Below are positions 38,673-45,481 of a stretch of 64,000 nt of DNA, one piece after another. Location: assembly GCA_964484385.1 (NCBI GenBank), contig CAZAFV010000009.1, positions 8,147 through 72,146 on the forward strand, written 5' to 3'. Below the pieces are notes generated by a model, which saw only the letters and a list, made by a program, of their open reading frames with translations, was not told where the DNA came from and made no database searches. The stretch is from Poriferisodalis sp964484385 (GTDB lineage: Bacteria; Actinomycetota; Acidimicrobiia; Acidimicrobiales; Poriferisodalaceae). Within the stretch, counting starts at the first letter, position 1, and the number at the start of each line of letters is the position of its first letter. The position numbers were made by a program, and so were the translations under genes.

Positions 38673-39359
38673 GTGTCGCTGCTGTTTGACCTCGAAGCCT
38701 TGGCGTCTGAAGGAGGAATCTCATTCCTGCAGGCGGGCCAAAGGGACTTTAGCCCCTTTGTCATTCACTTCACGAGCTACAAGAGTATGAAGCCCATCCG
38801 GCACATTCTTGGCGATCTGAGAAAAGGATCTAATCGTATTTCCACCCTTCCTTCCGTGCTCAAGATAGCGGATCAAGGGTCCGCCTTTGTACTACGCAAA
38901 ATCCTGTACTCACGGCAGGTAATGACAGCGAAATTCCACAGCAACTATCCTGAAGCGGTTTGCCTAACTGAGTGCACATTGCCGGGCGTGCTTGCACACG
39001 CATCACGCTATGGACGATATGGCTTGGTGTTTCGTAAGGACTACATTGCCAGTCTCGGTGGTCAGCCTCTTGCCTATGTGCCCTCCAACAGTCCTGGCCG
39101 GTATACATGGAATATTGAGAATGGACAGTTGGTACGCAAGAACGCTCTCCATATGACGATACTTCGCCAAGTCAGCCAATCTGGATGGCCGACACAGGAC
39201 TTTACGCATGAACGGGAATGGCGGTGTGAGTCAAGCTTGTCGGTGCAGGAAGCAGAAGCACTCATTGTGGCGAGGTCTGAAGACTGCCAGGCTTTTGCGG
39301 CGGCCTTTCCTGACCGTCCCATAATTCCATTGGATCTCATGTATCGTCTCGGAGTGTGA
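38673..39359 (+). CDS. AbiGi/DUF2971-like protein (abortive-infection type)
   Basis: A 228-residue protein. AVCLTECTLPGVLAHASRYGRYGLVFRKDYI in the middle fits the family pattern CFTE-x-H-x-YG-x-FGIAF; PLAYVPSN follows, and DFTHEREWRCE near the C-terminus is the ErEWR box of DUF2971/AbiGi-type proteins. AbiGi is annotated as the antitoxin part of an abortive-infection system; its AbiGii toxin is not seen here. AGGGA eight bases before the GTG at 38673 supports that start over a TTG at 38649. Codon use is clearly AT-richer than in all upstream genes, so it came by transfer. Confidence 0.55.
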   Translation: MSLLFDLEALASEGGISFLQAGQRDFSPFVIHFTSYKSMKPIRHILGDLRKGSNRISTLPSVLKIADQGSAFVLRKILYSRQVMTAKFHSNYPEAVCLTECTLPGVLAHASRYGRYGLVFRKDYIASLGGQPLAYVPSNSPGRYTWNIENGQLVRKNALHMTILRQVSQSGWPTQDFTHEREWRCESSLSVQEAEALIVARSEDCQAFAAAFPDRPIIPLDLMYRLGV

Positions 39360-39739
39360 CACAACTGTAGGCCCGTTACGCGTCAATGGAGGGCATCACT
39401 CCGCATCGTGAGCGCAGGTAGGTCTGTATTGCGATTTGCACTCGGCGGCGTTGACAGAGTTCTCTGGATTGGGTTCGGATGGCAGCGTCTCAATTGATCT
39501 CACAGCGTTCACCGATTGTTGCCAACGCTGTCGGACCTGGATGGCCTAGACACAGATCGCCGCACTCTCTACTGACCGCGAGGGTTGCGATCGGTCCGAG
39601 TAGAGACGACCCGGCACTGCTACCGAAGCAGTTGGAATAGGGCGCGCACAGGCCAGCGCAGGCACCGGATAGCGACGTTCAGAGTACCAAAGGTGCTATA
39701 CACGCTGAACGTTCCACCAGAGGCTCGACGTAGTCGACG
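39360..39739. other. Intergenic stretch of 380 bases in AT-richer DNA
   Basis: No credible gene in any frame: stops are frequent on both strands. It contains one clear inverted repeat (39675-39712). No tRNA or other RNA gene is recognised. It separates the AbiGi-like gene from the 515-residue nuclease-like gene. Confidence 0.7.
39675..39712. repeat. Inverted repeat upstream of the 515-residue gene
   Basis: ACGTTCAG at 39675-39682 and CTGAACGT at 39705-39712 are perfect complements across 22 bases, about 30 bases upstream of the ATG at 39740. An operator or the edge of a small mobile segment are both possible. Confidence 0.5.
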
Positions 39740-41287
39740 ATGGAGTATTGTTCAAGGTCGATGACTCCAATCCATGTTGAATGCATGAACTATTCGAGCG
39801 AGAACGGTTATGTTCTGGTCCGCTACGCCCAAGAAGATTGGCAACGCCGCGATCCAGAACTGCTTCTCTATCTGGAAATTCCAAACAAACCACCCATAGT
39901 GGCTGTGGGACTAACAGAACGAGCCGTCCGCTGCCTGAAAAATTCAAATGAAGAAGCCCAGGGCATTGCCTCCACTGCCTTGCGTGCAGGGGCAATGATG
40001 CGATTCGCCGCTGGCGGCGACGACATTCCTTGCGCAGCCTTCGTGCCAGCCAGAGATGCTCCGCGCTTGAAGGCCTATCTGAGTTGGCACGATTCTGTCA
40101 CGCATTCAGCTGCTCCAACAACACTCGATGACTTTAAGGGAGGATTGCTGCCAACGTACGACGCAGGCTCCGACGAGGCGATTCTCATCGTGAAAGCGAT
40201 GAAGGAATTCGCCGTAACAGCGCGGTTGCGGAAGCGCTTCCACATCTACTTGGTGCCTCTGCGCGCTGGTGATGTGGATACCTTCGGTTTGCTTTCGGCC
40301 TTCTTCGATGACCACGACGAACCGTTTACCATTTGGACACCGCTCTTTGACGACGACTTGTCCCCAGAGTTCTTGCGAGTATTGTCGTTGGACTCCTTCG
40401 ATGTACATTTCTTTGATCAACACAATCGGAAGTTGATTGGCTTCTGTGCTAAGAATCCAGATGCCGCCCGATTTCGAGAAATTGTGAAAACAATTCGACT
40501 TGCGCCAAGCACGCTGGAATTCGCGCGTCAGTTTTACGATGACACGATCTCGTGGTTCGGGGAACGCTCAACGGCTGAGGATGATGCCTCCTTCAGAATT
40601 GAGCTGCTCGAAACGCTAGCCCCCGACAACTTGCATGAGCAAGACCAAACCTCGCCGGGCGATTTGAATGAAGACGACATTGAGACGGGCCTGCATCGAG
40701 CGTTCAGCGCTGACCAAGTCCATCGAAACCCTATGCGGACAGACAACGCAAGAGAGTTTGTGGATGTGCTCGTAGCTACCGATAGGACGACTCTGCTAAT
40801 TCAAGCCAAGGATAGCCCAGCTACTGAAGAGACGCTTGATCGTACGATTGCCCGCAAGAAGGCGGTTAGCAGAAAGCACATCCGGAAGGCGGCTTCTCAA
40901 CTGAAGGGATCAATCAACCATCTCCGATCTGGTGATTCCATCGAGATCATCACGGACGGACAGCCCTGGGAGCTCAGCAGCTCGTGGCGTCAGGTTGTGG
41001 GCCTCGTGATTGTCAAGGAACTGTTTGACCATGAGAGGTTGGATTGCAGCCGTCTAGTCTTCTCTGTCTTTGAAGAGACTGGTGTGCCGTGCCTGCTACT
41101 TGATTACGGTGAGTTCCAAGAGTTGACGTTCTTTCGACCATCCGAGGAGAGTCTCGTGGCCACACTCAAGCAGACATTCGAGGCTGCACTCGATCATGGC
41201 ACGTTTCCGCGCTCTCGCTTTGGCTTCGTTGAGGAAGGGCCGGTGGTGCGCCCGGCACCGCCCGGGGCGGCCGCAACGGAGGTGTAG
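39740..41287 (+). CDS. Unknown protein with a PD-(D/E)XK nuclease-like C-terminal half
   Basis: A 515-residue protein, not recognised as a whole. In the C-terminal half NAREFVDVLVATDRTTLLIQAKD gives Asp342 followed by a strand and Gln355-Ala-Lys357, the D-(x)n-[EQ]xK core of restriction-endonuclease folds. RKKAVSRKHIRKAASQLKGS after it is a basic helix that fits DNA or RNA binding. The N-terminal 250 residues are acidic and show no known motif. G+C is much lower than in the flanking genes. It precedes the DUF1156 methyltransferase by 137 bases on the same strand, so it may be the cutting partner of that methyltransferase. An in-frame ATG at 39761 is an alternative start. Confidence 0.65.
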   Translation: MEYCSRSMTPIHVECMNYSSENGYVLVRYAQEDWQRRDPELLLYLEIPNKPPIVAVGLTERAVRCLKNSNEEAQGIASTALRAGAMMRFAAGGDDIPCAAFVPARDAPRLKAYLSWHDSVTHSAAPTTLDDFKGGLLPTYDAGSDEAILIVKAMKEFAVTARLRKRFHIYLVPLRAGDVDTFGLLSAFFDDHDEPFTIWTPLFDDDLSPEFLRVLSLDSFDVHFFDQHNRKLIGFCAKNPDAARFREIVKTIRLAPSTLEFARQFYDDTISWFGERSTAEDDASFRIELLETLAPDNLHEQDQTSPGDLNEDDIETGLHRAFSADQVHRNPMRTDNAREFVDVLVATDRTTLLIQAKDSPATEETLDRTIARKKAVSRKHIRKAASQLKGSINHLRSGDSIEIITDGQPWELSSSWRQVVGLVIVKELFDHERLDCSRLVFSVFEETGVPCLLLDYGEFQELTFFRPSEESLVATLKQTFEAALDHGTFPRSRFGFVEEGPVVRPAPPGAAATEV

Positions 41288-41303
41288 GTCTCCCTCGGCT
41301 AAT

Positions 41304-41320
41304 GACATCTCACAGATGTC
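41304..41320. promoter_or_regulatory. 17-base palindrome ahead of the methyltransferase operon
   Basis: GACATCT-CAC-AGATGTC is perfect (7-3-7). It lies 17 bases after the stop of the 515-residue gene and about 105 bases before the DUF1156 start. It could be an operator of the operon or a terminator stem; no U run follows. The 8-mer TGACATCT recurs at 51141, ahead of the coiled-coil gene. Confidence 0.45.
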
Positions 41321-41424
41321 TCCGAGTATCGTCACGCTGGATGGAGAGAACCCCAGGCGACGGAACCGCTAACTGGTTAGACGGCAGAGAAGCGGGCTGA
41401 GCGGGTGCCGCTGCGGGGAAGGTC

Positions 41425-44214
41425 GTGAGCGGACCGAAGCTGATTGAGGTGGCTCTGCCGCTGGCGGCGATCAATGCTGAGGCGGCGCGGGAGAAGTCGA
41501 TTCGGCATGGGCACCCGTCGACGCTGCACCTGTGGTGGGCGCGGCGGCCCTTGGCGGCGGCTCGGGCGGTGATCTGGTCGTCGCTGGTGGATGATCCGTC
41601 GGCTGAGGGATACCGGGACCCCGATGGCAACCTGCTGGAGACGGTAGGGGCGCAGGAGGCCGAACGGCAGCGACTGTTCGGCATCTTGGAGCGGCTGGTC
41701 AAGTGGGAGAACTCCAACAACGCCGAAGTCCTGGCGGAAGCACGGGCGGAGATCGACCGAGCCTTCCCGGACGGCCCGCCGCCGATCCTGGATCCGTTCG
41801 CCGGCGGCGGTGCGATACCGCTCGAAGCGCAGCGACTGGGGCTGCAAGCACTCGCGGGTGATCTGAACCCGGTCGCTGTGCTGATCAACAAGGCAATGAT
41901 CGAGATACCGCCGCGCTTCGCAGGTCTGCCGCCCGTGCATCCCGACATCGACAAGAGCCTGACTACTTGGGAGCGGGCGCAAGGACTGGCAGCCGACGTG
42001 GAGGCGTACGGGCGCTGGATGCGCGACGAGGCCGAGCGGCGCATCGGCCACCTCTACCCCGATGCCACTGGCCCCGATGGCGAGAAGCTGACGCCGATCG
42101 CTTGGATATGGGCGAGGACGGTGGAATCGCCCGATCCGAGTTGGTCAGGCCATGTGCCGCTCGTGGCGTCCTGGACCCTTGCCAGACGACCCGGCAAACC
42201 CACGATTTGGATAGAACCGATCGTGGATCGGGAGACGCAGACAATCACATACGAGGTGCGCGAGGCGGGCGAGCCCAGCTACGAACGCACTATCAGCCGT
42301 GGCAACGGGGTCTGCCTCGCCACCGGTGCGGCGATCCCAGGCGACTTCATCAAGGCCGAGGGCCGCGCCGGAAGGTTGCACCAGCAGTTGCTCGCGGTTG
42401 TTGCGCAAGGTGAGCGAGGGAGGGCGTACGTGGCGGCAGTCGATGCAGACACTGATGCGGCCTTGCTCGCTGAACCTCGTTGGATGCCGGAGGGAAAGAA
42501 CCCCGAGAAGCTAACAGGAGGAACAGTCTTCGTCTATGGCTTGGACGAATGGAAGAAGCTATTCACTCTGCGTCAGCTGACAGCGCTGACGACGTTCTCG
42601 GATCTTCTGAGCGACGTCGCGGCAAGAGCGAAGACTGACGCGGTGATCGCTGGCGTAGCTGATGATGGACTCCGGCTACGTGACGGAGGTCGTGGAGGGA
42701 ACGCGTACGCCGACGCTGTAGTGACGTATCTGGCCTTTGTAATCGACAAGTGTGCCGACTACTGGTCGGCAATAGCCGGCTGGGACAACACCAAGGGTGA
42801 GACGGTAAGGAACACTTTCGGGAGGCAAGCGATTCCAATGACTTGGAACTACGTCGAAGCGAACCCGTTCTCGTCCTCAACTGGTTCCCTTCGTTTGAAC
42901 CTGAAAGGTGTCGTTGAAAGCCTGTCTCGGTTGCCCGGCATAGGAGAAGGAAACGCTGAGCAGAGGGATGCCCGGGCACGTGTTCGTGGATGTACAAAAG
43001 CGGTCGTGTCAATTTCCACAGATCCGCCGTATTACGACAACATCTCGTACGCAGATCTATCTGATTTCTTCTATGTCTGGCTTCGCAAGAACCTCGCCGA
43101 CATCTGGCCCGACGAGTGTTCGACGCTGCTGACACCGAAGTCTGAGGAGTTGATTGCGAACCGACATCGCGCCGGCTCGAGACTTGAGGCGGAGGAGCAC
43201 TTCGAGTCGGGAATGGCCGAGTTCATGCAAGATGTCGCCGGTGTCGGACCCAGCGCCTCGCCCGCCACGATCTACTACGCCTACAAGGCCACGGAGACCC
43301 AAGATGGCGAGGTTCGCACTACCGGCTGGGACACGTTCTTGCAGGCCGTGCTCGACGCGGGTTTGCAGGTGACCGCGACATGGCCCATGCGAACCGAACT
43401 CGGCAATCGACTCGTGGCTTCGGGCACCAATGCTCTGGCATCGTCGATTGTCCTCGCATGCCGGCCGCGACCAGGTTCGGCGGTCATGGCGACTCGCGGT
43501 GAGTTCATCGCTGCGCTGCGGACTGAACTGCCCGAGGCCGTGCGCATCTTGCAGTCGGGCAACATCGCGCCGGTCGACATGGCGCAGTCCACGATTGGGC
43601 CGGGGATCAAGGTATTCTCGCGATACGCCAAGGTTGTCGAGGCCGACGGTTCGGCGATGCGTGTGTCGGCTGCGCTGTCGATCATCAACGATGTGCTGGG
43701 CGAGGTGCTGGACGGTGAAGAAGCCGAACTCGACCGCGACACCCGGTTCGCGCTGACCTGGTTCGCTGAGAACCAGTACGAGGCGGCATCCTCCGGCGAC
43801 GCCGAGAGTGTCGCTAAGGCCAAGAACACCTCGCTCGAAGGCCTCACCGAATCTGGCATCGGCGAGGCTCGGGCCGGCAAGTTCCGGCTCTACCAACGCT
43901 CGGAGCTGGACCCGCACTGGTCTCCCGCCGAAGACGACCGGTTCACGATCTGGGAGGCGTTGCAGTATCTCGTGGCCGCCTTGGAGCGCTCCGAGAGCGA
44001 GGCCGCCGATCTGCTGCACACCCTCGGAGGCAACGGCGACCGGGCCCGCCAGCTCGCCTATCTGCTGTACCAGAAGGCCAACGACAAGGGTTGGGCTGCC
44101 GAGGCCAACGCCTACAACAGCCTCATTACAGCGTGGCCTGGCCTGCGCGAGGGCGCCTTGGCGGCAGCAGCCCGAGCCACGGCGCCTGTCGAGGGGGAGA
44201 TGTTCGCGCAATGA
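41425..44214 (+). CDS. DUF1156 DNA methyltransferase (amino-MTase, N6-adenine or N4-cytosine type)
   Basis: A 929-residue DNA methyltransferase. KLIEVALPLAAINAEAAREK and RHGHPSTLHLWWARRPLAAA at the N-terminus are the DUF1156 signature. Motif I is DPFAGGGAIPLEAQRLG (from residue 123) and motif IV is TDPPYYDNISYADLSDFFY (Asp533-Pro-Pro-Tyr), which means methylation of an exocyclic amino group. Several hundred residues between the motifs probably hold the target-recognition part. Proteins of this family occur in defence islands with DUF499 ATPases, helicases and PLD nucleases, all present here. The GTG start has GGGGAAGG just before it. Its stop overlaps the ATG of a 46-residue gene (ATGA), and coupling continues through four more genes to 49916. 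Confidence 0.92.
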   Translation: MSGPKLIEVALPLAAINAEAAREKSIRHGHPSTLHLWWARRPLAAARAVIWSSLVDDPSAEGYRDPDGNLLETVGAQEAERQRLFGILERLVKWENSNNAEVLAEARAEIDRAFPDGPPPILDPFAGGGAIPLEAQRLGLQALAGDLNPVAVLINKAMIEIPPRFAGLPPVHPDIDKSLTTWERAQGLAADVEAYGRWMRDEAERRIGHLYPDATGPDGEKLTPIAWIWARTVESPDPSWSGHVPLVASWTLARRPGKPTIWIEPIVDRETQTITYEVREAGEPSYERTISRGNGVCLATGAAIPGDFIKAEGRAGRLHQQLLAVVAQGERGRAYVAAVDADTDAALLAEPRWMPEGKNPEKLTGGTVFVYGLDEWKKLFTLRQLTALTTFSDLLSDVAARAKTDAVIAGVADDGLRLRDGGRGGNAYADAVVTYLAFVIDKCADYWSAIAGWDNTKGETVRNTFGRQAIPMTWNYVEANPFSSSTGSLRLNLKGVVESLSRLPGIGEGNAEQRDARARVRGCTKAVVSISTDPPYYDNISYADLSDFFYVWLRKNLADIWPDECSTLLTPKSEELIANRHRAGSRLEAEEHFESGMAEFMQDVAGVGPSASPATIYYAYKATETQDGEVRTTGWDTFLQAVLDAGLQVTATWPMRTELGNRLVASGTNALASSIVLACRPRPGSAVMATRGEFIAALRTELPEAVRILQSGNIAPVDMAQSTIGPGIKVFSRYAKVVEADGSAMRVSAALSIINDVLGEVLDGEEAELDRDTRFALTWFAENQYEAASSGDAESVAKAKNTSLEGLTESGIGEARAGKFRLYQRSELDPHWSPAEDDRFTIWEALQYLVAALERSESEAADLLHTLGGNGDRARQLAYLLYQKANDKGWAAEANAYNSLITAWPGLREGALAAAARATAPVEGEMFAQ

Positions 44215-44351
44215 GCACCAGGCCCCGATTCGTCTGGAACCCGGTCCCGGTTCCCGGTTGTCACACGGCCTTGGTTGACTGCACGCATGGGGACTTGTGC
44301 CGCCGAGTCCGGGTCGTGGCCGCAATGAGCGCAATGGAGCAGGTCTCATGA
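44211..44351 (+). CDS. 46-residue protein linking the two methyltransferase genes
   Basis: A short gene that fills the space between two methyltransferases exactly. Its ATG overlaps the TGA of the DUF1156 gene (ATGA at 44211-44214) and its TGA overlaps the ATG of the cytosine methyltransferase (ATGA at 44348-44351). The product MSTRPRFVWNPVPVPGC... contains Cys17-His18, Cys24, His26 and Cys30, a spacing that could bind zinc. No homologue comes to mind. The double four-base overlap is what supports it as translated; it may also serve only to carry ribosomes from one gene to the next. Confidence 0.55.
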   Translation: MSTRPRFVWNPVPVPGCHTALVDCTHGDLCRRVRVVAAMSAMEQVS

Positions 44352-45481
44352 CCCGCGAGATCGTCCTTGCCGACTTCTTCTCCGGCTGCGGCGGGACGGC
44401 GCGAGGCTTCGCCGACGCTGGGGTGCGACCGGTCTTCGCCACAGACTGGGACGAGGAGGCTGTCCAGACATTCAGACTGAACTTTCCGACCGTGAAGGCC
44501 GTCCAGCGCGACATCCGGGAGCTCAAGGCGGATGAAGTCGCGTCGGTTATGCCGCCTGCTAATGAGGCCGTCCGCCTGCTGGCGGGGTGCGCGCCATGCC
44601 AGCCCTTCGCCGGTCACCGCAATGCCGCGACAGGAGAGGACGACCGCTCCGATCTGGTCCTTGAGCTTCTTCGCTTTGTCGAGACCCTCTGCCCGCAGCT
44701 CGTCTTCGTTGAAAACGTGCCGGGGATGCGGCGGGCTTCCAGGTCGAACGGCCCGCTCACGGAATTCATCGAAGTGCTGGAGAAAACCCATCACGTCGCT
44801 CTCGACACGATCTCCTGTGCGGACTACGGCGTACCGCAGACTCGGAGCAGGCTGGTGCTCATTGCCAGCAGCTTTGACCTTGGCGAGATCGAGTTTCCGG
44901 CGCCCACGCATGGCCCGGCGACCGAGCAGCCGCACATGACTGTCCGAGACGCCATCGACTCATTGCCCCGCGACGTCGATGGGCCCGACGCCGCCCATGT
45001 CAGCAGCCACAGGGCGATGCGGCTGTCTCCGCTGAATCGCAGGCGCATCAAGGCCACATCGGAAGGCGGAGACCGGCGCGAGTGGCCGAAGTCGCTCTGG
45101 CCGACCTGTCACAGCGGCGGTTTCGGCGGCCACACTGACGTGTATGGGCGCCTCAGCTGGGACAAGCCGGCGCCGACGCTGACGACGAAATGCGTCAGCT
45201 ACAGCAACGGCAGATTCGGTCATCCGAGCGAGCACAGGGCGCTCAGCGCACGCGAAGCAGCGCGCTTGCAGACGTTCCCGGACGAATTCGAGTTCGCTGG
45301 TGGACTGACGTCACAGGCTCGGCAAATCGGCAACGCCGTCCCCGTAGTGCTGGCACAGCGGTTCGGCGAGCATTTCGTCAGACATGTCGCCAAGGCCGAC
45401 AGCGCAGCCAATGTTGCCTCGGTTGAAGCACCGGCAGCTTCAGACAGTCACTGCGCCGCCGTGGCAGGGAAGGCGGCATGA
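44348..45481 (+). CDS. DNA (cytosine-5) methyltransferase
   Basis: A 377-residue C5-cytosine methyltransferase. Motif I is ADFFSGCGGTARGFADAG (residues 8-25), motif IV is GCAPCQPFAGH with catalytic Cys84, motif VI is LVFVENVPGM, motif VIII is QTRSRLVLIAS, and motifs IX-X are READARLQTFPD-like and RQIGNAVPV. The target-recognition part lies between about 210 and 300 (HSGGFGGHTDVYGRLSWDKP). GGAGCAGG before the ATG at 44348 is the ribosome site and excludes an upstream extension. The stop overlaps the start of the GHKL gene (ATGA). It protects host DNA in the restriction module formed with the GHKL, receiver and HNH genes; the recognition sequence is unknown. Confidence 0.95.
   Translation: MTREIVLADFFSGCGGTARGFADAGVRPVFATDWDEEAVQTFRLNFPTVKAVQRDIRELKADEVASVMPPANEAVRLLAGCAPCQPFAGHRNAATGEDDRSDLVLELLRFVETLCPQLVFVENVPGMRRASRSNGPLTEFIEVLEKTHHVALDTISCADYGVPQTRSRLVLIASSFDLGEIEFPAPTHGPATEQPHMTVRDAIDSLPRDVDGPDAAHVSSHRAMRLSPLNRRRIKATSEGGDRREWPKSLWPTCHSGGFGGHTDVYGRLSWDKPAPTLTTKCVSYSNGRFGHPSEHRALSAREAARLQTFPDEFEFAGGLTSQARQIGNAVPVVLAQRFGEHFVRHVAKADSAANVASVEAPAASDSHCAAVAGKAA

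Noticed and set aside
41360..41410. tRNA-like stretch around GCTAACTGGTTAGACGGC
   Set aside because: It recalls a D-arm, but no anticodon arm, T-arm consensus or matching acceptor stem can be found nearby.
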